The notes beneath the pieces are model-generated. The model was not told where the DNA came from. It worked only from the letters and a program-made list of their open reading frames with translations, and searched no databases. A stretch of 38,629 bases of DNA from CAZMCC01 sp964564695 (GTDB lineage: Bacteria > Planctomycetota > Phycisphaerae > Phycisphaerales > UBA1924), in contig CAZMCC010000027.1 of the NCBI GenBank assembly GCA_964564695.1, positions 1 to 38,629 of the forward strand, read 5' to 3'. Shown here piece by piece: positions 9,631 to 20,300 of the stretch. A program made the position numbers and the translations under genes. Position 1 is the stretch's first letter. Each line of letters starts with the position of its first letter.

Positions 9631-9681
9631 GGGGCGCCGCCGCTCCGCCGCCTGTGATGGGCGATCGGGCGACGGCGCCCC
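9631..9681. promoter_or_regulatory. Inverted repeat between pstS and pstC
   Basis: GGGGCGCCG (9631-9639) and CGGCGCCCC (9673-9681) are a perfect 9-bp inverted repeat with a 33-nt loop. On the minus strand the downstream arm ends directly against the GTG start of pstC at 9630. The hairpin could stabilise the pstS mRNA or limit pstC translation, as expected if far more binding protein than permease is needed. No T tract is present. Confidence 0.45.
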
Positions 9682-9728
9682 GCGCGGTAGATTACACGCA
9701 GGCGCCGGCCGGCGGGGGGGTGGGGAAA

Positions 9729-10694
9729 TCAGAAGTTCGGGTTCAGGCCGACCTTCTTGAGATCCTCACGGGCGATGTTGGCCGGAACCGGGTCGAAGTC
9801 GTTCTTCACGACCACTTCCTGGCCCTGCTTGGAGAAGATCATCTTGATGAACTCGGCGCGGAGAGGTTCAAGCTGCGCGCCCGGCTTGTAGTTCACGTAG
9901 ACGAGCAGGAAGCGGGCGAGGGGGTACTCGCCGGAGAGGGCCGTCTCAGAGTTGGGCTCGACGGCCTTCGTGCCCTTGCCCACGATCGGGACCGCGCGAA
10001 CGTCGGCGGTGCGGTAGCCGATGCCCGAGTAGCCGATGGCGAACTTGTCCGAGGCGATGGCCTGGACGACGCCCGAGGAGCCCGGCTGCTCCTTCACAGT
10101 GGGCTTGAAGTCGGTCTTGGCGAGCGCGTGCTCCTTGAAGTACACGTGCGTGCCGCTGACGCTGTTGCGCCCGAACAGGCTGACGGGCTTGTCCTTCCAC
10201 TCACCGGTGAGGCCCAGGTCGCCCCAGGTGATGTCCGCCTTGCCCTTCACCGAGAATACCTGCTGGAGCTGGTCGAACGACAGGCTCTTGATCGGGTTGT
10301 CCTTGTGGACGAACACGGCCAGGGTGTCGACGGCCGCGCGAAGCTCGGTGGGCTTGTACCCGAACTTCTTCTCGAACGCGTCGATCTCGTTGGACTTCAT
10401 CGGGCGCGACATCGGGCCGAACTGGGCCTGCGCCTCGGTCAGCGCCGTGGGAGCGGTGCCCGAGCCCTTGCCCTCGACTTCCGTCGTCACGTTCGGGTAG
10501 AGCTTCTTGAACTCCTGACCCCACAGGGTCATGAGGTTCAGCATGGTGTCGGAGCCGACGCTCTTGATCGAGCCGGAGACGCCCGAGGCGCCGCCCTTGT
10601 AATCGGGGAGGGCCGAATCAACCTTCGCCCCCTGCGCCAGACACGTCCCGGCGACACACAGAGTCGCCACAAAGCCAGCCAGCAGTCGCTTCAT
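9729..10694 (-). CDS. pstS: Periplasmic phosphate-binding protein PstS
   Basis: This is a 321-residue substrate-binding protein that captures phosphate in the periplasm and hands it to PstC-PstA. It has a Sec signal peptide (MKRLLAGFVATLCVAGTCLAQG). Phosphate-site motifs of the family are visible: GSDTMLNLM (about 48-56), GKGSGTAPTALTE and GRNSVSGTHVYFKE. Its length is normal. The start ATG at 10694 is well supported by AAGGAG (10702-10707) with a 7-nt spacer. It is the first gene of pstSCAB, separated from pstC by a 98-bp hairpin-containing gap. An 11-bp-periodic repeat upstream is a candidate phosphate-response site. Confidence 0.96.
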   Translation of the reverse strand: MKRLLAGFVATLCVAGTCLAQGAKVDSALPDYKGGASGVSGSIKSVGSDTMLNLMTLWGQEFKKLYPNVTTEVEGKGSGTAPTALTEAQAQFGPMSRPMKSNEIDAFEKKFGYKPTELRAAVDTLAVFVHKDNPIKSLSFDQLQQVFSVKGKADITWGDLGLTGEWKDKPVSLFGRNSVSGTHVYFKEHALAKTDFKPTVKEQPGSSGVVQAIASDKFAIGYSGIGYRTADVRAVPIVGKGTKAVEPNSETALSGEYPLARFLLVYVNYKPGAQLEPLRAEFIKMIFSKQGQEVVVKNDFDPVPANIAREDLKKVGLNPNF

Positions 10695-10781
10695 CGAAGT
10701 GCTCCTTGGAGAGAGATCCAGTCCCCGCCTCGCCCCACCGGGCTCTCGCGGAGCATCGTTGCAGAGGCACTCAAAAATGAA

Positions 10782-10810
10782 TAATCAGAACTCGCAAAGC
10801 TTGTGTTAAG
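10782..10810 (-). promoter_or_regulatory. Candidate Pho-box-like direct repeat upstream of pstS
   Basis: Read on the minus strand, three heptamers lie exactly 11 bp apart: CTTAACA (10810-10804), CTTTGCG (10799-10793) and CTGATTA (10788-10782). They sit in a conspicuously AT-rich patch about 88 bp before the pstS start. PhoB/PhoP sites in other bacteria are direct 7-bp repeats with 4-5-bp spacers (11-bp period) with sequences such as CTGTCAT or TTAACA. The spacing fits well, but only the first unit resembles a known consensus. Recognition by a Pho regulator is inference. Confidence 0.38.
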
Positions 10811-10852
10811 CCTCGCGGGTCCTCGCCCAGATTGCCACCTTCCAGGTGTCGC

Positions 10853-11386
10853 TTAGCTTCCGCCGGGGGCCGGACCGAGGTTGACCGTCAGGGGCGATCG
10901 GGATTCGATCGGGGCGGCGTCCCCCGCCGGAACGAACCGGGTCCTCACTTCGGCCCGCTGCGCGGGCATCTTGTCGCCGCCCGAACTGTCGAGCAGCTTG
11001 AGGTCGAACTGGTACCCCGGCCCGGGCATGAACCGCTTCTCGCCGGCCCTCACGGCCCGCTCGTCGAGGATCCACGTCTCGATCACCTCGCCGTCCTGCC
11101 CCGACATCTCGAACTCGAACGAGCCCGGTGCCGAGACCGGCAGGTCGTACCCGCGCGCGAAGAGATAGACCGTCACCGTCAGCGTGTCGACGTAGCCGTT
11201 ACGGTCCGTGTCCGCGAGCACGGGGCTCGACGACGGGAGCACGCGGTCGGGCGTGATCCCCGCGGGCTGCTGAGGCACGTCGCGGGGCTTGGGGCGGGGC
11301 GGCCGACCCTCGGTGACGCACCCGCTCAGAGCGCCCGCCACGCCCATCGCCAACACCGTCACCGCCGCGCGATGGCGCACGCTCAT
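10853..11386 (-). CDS. Small lipoprotein co-translated with the giant secretin
   Basis: This 177-residue protein belongs to no family I recognise. The N-terminus is a lipoprotein signal peptide with lipobox ALSGC, placing the lipidated Cys at 23. A Pro-rich linker and a soluble domain follow. Residues 59-67 (DTDRNGYVD) look like a dockerin- or thrombospondin-type calcium loop. The ATG at 11386 overlaps the gspD stop as ATGA, so the two proteins are probably made together. Outer-membrane lipoproteins (pilotins) often help secretins insert, so a pilotin or secretin-stabilising role is a reasonable guess from position, though no pilotin fold is recognisable. It is the last gene of the secretion operon. 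Confidence 0.75.
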   Translation of the reverse strand: MSVRHRAAVTVLAMGVAGALSGCVTEGRPPRPKPRDVPQQPAGITPDRVLPSSSPVLADTDRNGYVDTLTVTVYLFARGYDLPVSAPGSFEFEMSGQDGEVIETWILDERAVRAGEKRFMPGPGYQFDLKLLDSSGGDKMPAQRAEVRTRFVPAGDAAPIESRSPLTVNLGPAPGGS

Positions 11387-14300
11387 CGCGGCACCTCCGG
11401 CAGGGCCTCGGGCGCTTTGCCGGTGCCGGGCTCCGGACGCGGTCCCACCGGCTCGGGCGGGGGGAATTCCTCGCGGTTCGGCCTGCGCCGCGGCACGCCC
11501 GGCAGGGCCGGAGTCCGGTCGTTGAGGCCCGGCTCGTTCACCTGGTCAATCGGGCCGGTGAACGCCTCGATCTGCTTCGTCTCGCTCAGACGGCGCAGCT
11601 CCTCGCGCGTGATGCGCCGGACCTGCTCGCGGGCCCCTTCCGTCCCGGTCTCCACGATCTTGGGAGTGATGATCACCAGCAGCTCGGTCTTCGAGCGGTT
11701 GTACTGGCGGCTCTTGAAGACTTCGCCGACGCCGGGGATGTCCCCCAGCAGCGGCACCTTGCTGCGGCGCTCCTCCTCACGCGTCTGGATGAGCCCGCCG
11801 ATCACCACCGTCTCCCCGTCGCGAACCGACACGTTCGTCGTCACCGTGCGCAGGTCGATGATCGGGGCCGCGAAGTTTTCGGAGATCTGCGTCGTCCGGG
11901 CCGACACCGCCGAGATCTCGGGCTGCACCTGCATGTTCACGAACCCGTCCGCCGAGATCGACGGCGTGACGTCCAGGATGACGCCCACCTTCTGACGCGT
12001 GATGGTCGCACGCGAGTTCCCGTTGTTGTACGTATCCACGCCGTCAGTGATCGCCACGTCCTCACCCACCTGGATGTGCGCCTTCTCGTTGTTCCGCACC
12101 AGGATCTGCGGACGGCTCAGCACCTCCAGGCGCCCCTGCGCCTCCAGGGCCCGGATGAGCAGCGCGAAGTCGTCGCTCGCCACCGTCAGGTTCGGCACGC
12201 CCAGGGCCGTCGCCACCCCCGCGCCCGCGGCCAGGAACGCGCCGTTGTAGTTCCGGTCCCCGAACGGCGCGATGCTGATGTTCATGCCCCAACTCTCGCT
12301 CGCGTCGAGCGTCACTTCCGCCAGCAGCACCTGGATCATCACCTGCGGCGGCGTCGAATCGAGCTCCTGCACGATCCGGTCGATCGCCTCCTTGTACCGC
12401 GGGCTCACGCCGATGAGCAGCCGGTTGCTCTTCTGGTCGCCCTGCACCGTCACCTCACGCTCGAGCAGACGCAGGAGCGACCCGGCCCGCTCATCTCCCA
12501 ACGTCTGGCGGACCGTGTCGGCCTCGCTCTTGAAGTACTCCCGCAGCGTCGTCGCCACCTCGGCGGCCTTGGCGTTCCGCAGGTCGTACACGAGCTGCTC
12601 ACGCTCGTTGGCCTCCACCTTGTCGAGCGACTCGACCACCTGGCGCACCTGGTCGAGGTACTCCCCGGTCGCCGACACGATCAGGTAGTTCGTCCGCGGG
12701 TCGATCGTGATCGCCAGCGCCTGGCGCTCGTCGCTGGTCGGGAACAGGTTGCTCCCGAACGCCGGCGCGCCCTCCACCTCCAACGCCGGCTCGGCCCCGG
12801 GCTCGCGGGTCGGGGGACGGCCCGGGACCAGCACGAGCTGGTTGCCTTCCTGGCGCAGGTTGAACAGGTCGCGCAGCACGTCGGCCATCTGCCGGGCGTC
12901 CGCGTTCTTGAGCTTGAAGATCTCGATCGTCCGCGCTCCGGCCGACGTCGTGTCCAGGTCCGCGATCATCTGCTCCACGAGCACCATGAGCCGGGCCGGG
13001 GCCACGACGAACACCGAGTTCGTGCGCCGCTCGGCCGTGATCGTCACCTGCTCCTGGATCGCGCCAGAGATCTCCGCCTCACTCGGCGGCTTGCCGGCGG
13101 CCTCGATCCGACTCGCCTCCGTGTCGCGGATGAACCGCAGCAGCTGCGCCTGGCGCGACCCGACGCGCCCGCCGCCCAGCGGGCGTCCGGCGAGCACGCT
13201 CTGCAGCAGCACCACCACTTCCTGGGCGTCGGCCTGCTTGAGCTCGATCCGGCGCATTTCGGTGACCGCGTTCACCGGCGTCGACTCGAGGCGTTCGACC
13301 AGTTCGCGGATCGCCGCCACGTCCTCCGCCGTACCGCTGACGACGATGGCGTTCAGTCGCGGATTGGCCGTCACCCGCACCGCGTCGGCCCCGCGCTTGG
13401 TGTTCTCACGCTCGACGTACATCTCTCGCACCGCGGGCAGGAGGTCGTCCACGCGCCCGGTCGAGACCTGCACCACCTCGGTCACCTGCCCGCCGCTGAC
13501 GGTCTGGGCCCCCTTCACGAGCACCTGCACGAGGTCCTTCACGATCGCGAGGTTCTCGTCGCTCGCCACCACGATCAGCGAGCGCGTCGCCGGGTCGGGC
13601 TGCACGCTGAACGAGTCGCTCGGCGCCTTCACCGAGCCCGCCCGCGTCGCCGAGTCGATCCGCTCCTTCATCAGCCGCTCGATCTTGGGCGCCAGCAGCG
13701 TCACGTCGCCCTCCTCGACCGTGATCACGTGCAGCCCCACCGTCGGGTCCATCGGCTGCGCGTCGAGCCGCTCGACGAGCTTCTCGACCACCCCGAAGCT
13801 CCGCTCACTCGTCGAGACAACCAGCGTGTTCGACCGCAGGTCCACCGACAGGATCAGGTCGTCCTCCGGCCGGATCACGCCGGTGGTCGCCTGCTGCTTG
13901 AACACCTCGCGCAGCACCGTCGACACCCTGTCCGCCGCGGCGTACTTCAGCGTGAACAGCCGAACCGTGTTCTCCGCCGCCGCCGCCGGGATGTCCAGCA
14001 TTTTCGTCAGCTCGGTCACCGCCGCGATATTCGCCGGCGATCCCACCACCAGCAGCGCGTTCAGCTGCGTGTCCGGAACCACGACAAAGGTCGACAGCGG
14101 CGCAAACGCATCCGCATCCACCTTGCTCGCGTCCCCCGGCACGCCCGACGGCACCCGCAGCCGCCCGATCTGCCGACGCAGCGCCTCGCCCTCGGGCGTG
14201 CTGGCCTGCGTCCCCTGGAACATCGTCGTGAGCGTCCGGCTCAGCCGCGACGCGTCCGCGTGCTTCAGCGGGATCACCCGCGGCTCGATCCACCCCGCGT

Positions 14301-17300
14301 TATGCCCCGAATCCATCTCGCGCACCAGCACCTCGACCAGCGCGACCGCCTCCTCCCGCCCCGCCGCCACGAGCGTGTTCGTCCGCTCGTCGATGCTGAT
14401 CGCCACCTGCCCGGCCAGCGCCTTGCCCACCTCGGTCGTCGGCATCGCGGGAATCGTCGTGCCCACCGGAGTGCGCAGACGCTCGCCCTGGCTGAACAGG
14501 TCCTTCACCACCGCGCCCACCCGCGTCGCCGCGGCGTTGGTCAGCGGGAAGAACCGCACCACCACGTTGTCACCGATCGGCAGCGCGTCGAGCATCCCGA
14601 CGATCTCTCGCATCGCCTTGACGTTCTCCTTCGTCGACGCGATCACCACCGAGTTCGTCTGCCCCTCCGCGATGATGCGCAGAGGCTTCGACAGGTCGAC
14701 ACCCACGTTCGGCTGGTCGACGCCGTCGCGGTGCACGCTCAATCGCCGGATCTGCTCCGCCAGCGCCGCCGCCACCGGGGTCGATCCCGCCGCGCCCTGC
14801 GCCCCCGCCGGCACCGGGCGCAGCAGCTGCTCCACCGCCGCCACCACCGCCTGGGCCCGCGCCGTCTTCAGGCGCACGAACGCCACGTCCTGCTCCGCGA
14901 ACGACGGCTCGGCGTCCAGCGCCTTCACCAGCGCCGCCACCGCCTCCGCGTCCTTCGGGTTCGCCACCACCGCGATCGCCCGACGGCTCGTCATGGCCAC
15001 GAGCGTCACCGGCTCGCTGACCACGCCCGGCCGGTCCGTCGGCTGCGTCTTCGTCACGCCCACCTGCTCCAGCAGCGTCCGCATCTGCTCGGGCGAAAGG
15101 TTCGAGAGGTCAAGCACCGTCACCGTCTGCCCCAGCCCCGGCACGATCTCCGGCTTGTCGCCGGGCGCCGGCGGCGGCCCGTCGAGCTCGCGGGCGACCT
15201 TCTCCATCTGCTCGAACAGCACCTGGCTCGACGCGATCACGATCGCGTTCGTCGTGCGGTCGACCTCGATCGCCATCGTCTCGCCCGCCTGCTGCGCGAC
15301 CGGCGCGAACGTGGTCCGCAGCGTCGGCAGGATCCGCGCCGCGGGGATGTTGGCCAGGCGCAGCACGCGCACGCTCGCCCGCGACCGGTCCCCCTCCTGC
15401 TGCAGCGTCTCCGCGAGCGCCTTGATCTGCGCGAACTGCGACTCGTCGGCCCGGACGATCAGCGCCCCGGCCTTGTCATCGCCCAGGATGAGCACCGACC
15501 TCACCCCGCCCGGCGCTCCGCTGCCCGCTGGCCGTCCCGCCTCGACGAACATCGCCCGCAGCGTCTGCGCAAACTGCGTCGCCGGCCCCGCCTTGAGCGG
15601 GATGATCCGCGCCTCGGGCAGCCGCGCGAACTCGGGAACATCGAGCTGCGCCACCACCGCCTTGATCCGATCGAGCTTCTCACGCCCCGCCGACACGATG
15701 AGCGAGTTCGTCACCCGCTCCGCCACCACCGACACCGTCTCCTGCCCCTCGATGAGCACCGGCGGCAGATCCGGCCCGCCGTTCTCACCAGGGCGCGCCG
15801 CCCCGCCGCCGCGCCGCTCGCGGGCGGCCCGCTGGCGCTCCAGCTCGGCCCGGATCGGGGCCGCGAACGCCTCGTTCAGCGAGTTCGCGATGCTGCTCGC
15901 GTCCGCATGCTTGAGCGCAAGGATCTCCAGCCGGCGCGACGTGTCGTACTGCTCGTTGTCGAGCTTCTCCAGGAGCGCCCGGATCCCCGCCCACTCCGCC
16001 GCGTCGGCGCTGATGACCAGGCTCTTGGCCGCCGGGTTCGGGATGATCGTCACCGACCGCGCCCCGGGCGTCGCCGCCTCCGGCGCGTATCGCCCGTAGA
16101 ACACCTCGAGCGCCGACGCCGTCTCGCGGGCATCGGCGAACTTCAGCGGCACGAACTCCGTGGTCCGCTGGCTCCCCGTCGGCACGTCGATCGCCGCCAC
16201 GACCTGCTCGATCTCCTTGAACTGGTCCGGGGTCGCCGAAATCAGCAGCGTCCCGTCGCGCGTCGACGTGCTCACCGTCGCCACCGGCTCGTTCGGGCCC
16301 GCCGTGCGCCGTCCCAGGATCTGGCGGAGCGTGTACGCCGCGTCCGTCACGTCCGCGTTCTTGAGCGCGATCCGCCGGAACTCCGTCTGGGCCCGCGCGG
16401 GCTCGGAGTCCAGCTTCGAGATCTGCGCCATCGCGATCTCGATCGCTTCGGGCGACCCGGTCAGCAGCAGCGAGTTCGTCCGGCGCACCGGCGTCACCTT
16501 CACGTTCACCTGCTTGGGCAGCGCCTGCGTCAGCGACTGGGCCACGTCCTCCGCCCGCGCCGTCGTCAGCGTCACCGTCGTGATCCGCGCCTCCTCAGCC
16601 GACGGCGGCGCATCGAGCTGATCCACCAGCGCCTTCACCTGCTCGAACACCTGCTCGGGCGCCGACACGATCAGCGACCGCGAATTCACCTGCGGCGTCA
16701 CAATCACCGCCGCGTCCTTCGCCGTCGCGCTCCGCGGGAACTGCTCCCCGATCGTCTTCGCGATTTCGATCGGATCCCCGTTCCGAAGCGTGAAGATCTC
16801 CCGCTTCCTTCCGTCCCCCTCGTCGGCCGTGTCCATCTGCGCCACGAGCTGCTTCACCGTCTCCAGCTCCGCCGGCGGCGCGGAGACCACGATCACGTTC
16901 CCCTCCGCCGACCCGATGATCGCCACCGGCGACTGCGCCCCGCCCGACCGTTCGCGGTCCGCGAAGAACTGGCGGAGGCTGTTGGCCACCTGGTCCGCCC
17001 GCGCAAATTTCAGGCCGATCGACTCGATCGACTGGTCCGGCGTCGACGCGGCCTCGTCGAGCTGCGTGATGTACGCCGTCGCCTGGTCGATCTTGTCCTG
17101 GCGCCCGATCAGGATCACCGTCCGCGACCGCGGATCGACCTCGGTCCGCACGCCGTCCGGATCGGTCCCCCGCCACCGCGGCCAGTCCGGCGTCGACATC
17201 GCCGACTGCACCGCCGTCCCCACCACGCGCGGGTCGGCGTGCTTGAGCCGCACCGCCTTCACCGCCTGCTGCAGCTTCGCGCCGCGATCGACGTCGAGCG

Positions 17301-20300
17301 TCTGGATCACCCGCTCGATCGCCCCGAATGCGTCCCCCTGCCCGATCAGCACCACCGAGTTCGTCCGGTCGTTCACCTCGACGACCAGCGTGTCCTTCGG
17401 CTCGGAACGGCTCCAGAACCCCGGCGGGTAGTTGATGTTGTCGACCACGTTCTCCAGCAGCGTGCGGATCTCCCCCGCGCGGATGTTCTTCAGCTCGACA
17501 ACCTTGAACTGCAGGTCGCGCGCCGCCGCCGGCTTGTCGAACGTCTCGACCAGCCCCTTGACCTCCGCGAAGTCCGCCTCCGAGGCCGACACGATGAGCG
17601 TCGACGACCGCTTGTCCCCCACCACCGCCACGCGCCGCGCCGGCTGGCGCTGCCCGGGGCGCGTCTGAGCCTTGGCCCGGTCGTCGTAGAACTGCACGAT
17701 CGCCTTCGCGACCGCCTCCGCGTCCGCCCGCTCGAGCTTGATCGCGTGCGACGCCTGCCCCGCCACCTCCGCCTTGTCGAGCTCGGCCGCGATCGACTTC
17801 ACCTGCTCGATCTGCTCGGGCTTCGCCCGCACGATCAGCAGGTTCGAGCCGTCGGCGCTCGACATCCGCACGCTGTCACGCCGCGCGGGATCGCGGTCCC
17901 CCACGATCGTCTCGACCGCACGCCGAACGTCCGACGCCGCCACCTGGTTGAGCGTGATGATCGCGACCTGCGTGCCGTCGTCGTCCATCGGCCGGTCGAT
18001 CTCGCTGAGCAGCCGCTGCGCCTCGTCGAGCTGCGCCGTCGTCCCCGTCACGAGCACGGCCCCCGTCCGCCCGTCCGCCACGAACATCGCCTTGGTCGAG
18101 TCGCTGGCGCTCGGGCCCTGGCGCTGCGCGTCGAAGAGCGTCTGCATCGTCCGCGCCGCGTCCTCGGCCTTCGCGTTCGCGACTTCCAACCGCCGGATCG
18201 CGAGCCGGTCCTGCGTCGGCGACTGGTCGAGCATCGCCACGAACCGATCAATCAGCGCCAGTGCCGACGCCGGCGCCGCCACCACCAGCGACGCCCCCGC
18301 GGGGTCCGCCGTCATGCGCACCAGGTCCGGCTCGATGTGCGTGGTGGGAGTCGCGGGCTTGCCGTCAGGCCCCGCCACCGTCACGTCCAGCCCGCGGATC
18401 CGCCTCGCCTGCGCGCCCCGCGGCTCAGGACTCAGCAAATCCCTCATCGCCGCCTGAACCCGCGCCGCCGTCGTGTTCACGAGCGGGTAAACCTTCACCG
18501 TGAGCCCGGTCGCGTCGCTCGGGCGTGCCAGCGCCGCGATCAGCTCGCCCACGGGCTCAAAGTCCGTGTCGTTCGCCGCTACCAGGAGCGCACCACCAGC
18601 GGGGTCCGCCTGCACCCACACCGGCCCGGTGAACCCCGCCGGGTTGTCCGGGCCGCTCCGCCCGATCTGCGTCACCGCGCCGCCGAGAATCCCCGCGATC
18701 GCCCGCGCATCGACCGACTCGGGCAACGGAACAACCCTCAGCCTCCGCGGCTCCGCCGGCATCTGCTTCTGCAGCTGCTCGGCCAGCTCGACAACCCGCG
18801 CCGCCAGACGCGGTGCACCCACGATCACGATCGAATTCGTCACCGGATCGACCGCGATCGTCAGCACACCCTCGTCGTCATCGGCCGCCGCCGCGTCCTG
18901 GGCCACCCCCACGCCCGCAACCGCATCGGGCTCGCTCACGGCCCCGATCGCCGCGCTCAGCCACAGCTTCAGCACCGGGTGCACCGCCCAGTCGACGTCG
19001 CCAGACGCAACGCCGCACGCAACCTGCCGCGTCTCCTTTGCCGGATCGGGCATGACCCATCCGCCGCGCTTCGGTGCAGGCAATTTCTTCGCCCCGCGCT
19101 CCAGCAGCTTCTCCACCGGCACGATCTCGACCTTCGTCCCGCCCCGCTGCTCGAGCAGCTTCTTGATCGCCTCGGCCATCGCCCCCGCGTCCGCACGCGA
19201 CCGATCGAGCGGGATCAGCCGCAGCTCCTTCGACCCCGCCAGCGCCGTGCTCTCGAGCTTCGCGATCACATCCTCGATCGCCTTCACCTGCTCCGCGTCG
19301 CCGCGGACGATGATCGCGTTGCTCGACGCGTCCACCCGCACCACCGGCGCGGGCGCTGGGGGGTCGGTCGGCTGCGTCGACGCGAACACCGCCTGCACGC
19401 TCGCCGCCACCTGCGTGGCGTCCGCCGCGTTCAGCGGGATCACCCGCACCACCGGCTGCTCGACGGCGCCCCCCGGCGCAACGTCCAGCCCGCGCACGAT
19501 CTGCTCGCCGATCTCCACGATCCCCGCCGGGCCCGCGAGCACGATCGCGTTCAGCCGGCGCTCCGGCACAACCTTCACCTCCCGCGGCTGCTCCCCCTGC
19601 TGACGCAGGAAATACCCGCGCTCCCAGCTCGGCAGCTTGTCGATCACGTTCTCTCGCGTCAGCAGCGCCTGCACCATCGGCGCCACCTGCTCGGCCTTCG
19701 CCGCCTGCAGGAACACCGTGCGCACCACCACCCCGCCCTCCTGCGGCGCCGCCTCAAGGCTCGCCACCACCTCCGCCGCCTTCACGAGCCGCTCGGGCGA
19801 CCCCGTCACGACCACGCTGTTCGTCCCCGCTTCGGCGGTCGCCGTGGGGGTCGGCTCGCTCGCGGTCTTCCCCGCCTTCATCGATTCCGTCAGCACCTTC
19901 GCGACCGCGTCGGCCTTCGCCTTCGTCAGCGGGAACACCTTCACACCCACGCTGCCGATCGTGGCCGGAACATCGACCGCGAGAATCACCTCGCGGGCCA
20001 CGGCCACCAAAGGCCCCGGCGCACTGATCACCAGCCGATTCCCGCTCGGCTCGCCGCGCACCGTCGGCGCCGCCATCGCCACGCCCGCGGCCTCCGCCGC
20101 CCGCAGATCCGCCGGCCAGCGCGAGCGATCGCGCAGCAGCGCCTCCACCACCGGCGCGAGCGCAACCGCGTCCGCGTGCTTCAAGGGCAACAGCGCCAGC
20201 TCCATCGCCGGCACGTTCACCGCCCGGTCATCCAGCTCCGCCAGCAGCCGCACCGCCGCCGCCACCTGCTCGGGCGTCCCGAGCACCACCACGCTCCCGC

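Noticed and set aside
6781..9657. 958-codon plus-strand frame opposite pstC
   Set aside because: The composition is Arg/His-rich antisense shadow; pstC on the other strand has clear permease motifs.
10836..10848. CACCT-TCC-AGGTG hairpin as terminator of the secretion operon
   Set aside because: Only a 5-bp stem with a 3-nt loop and no T tract; too weak to call.
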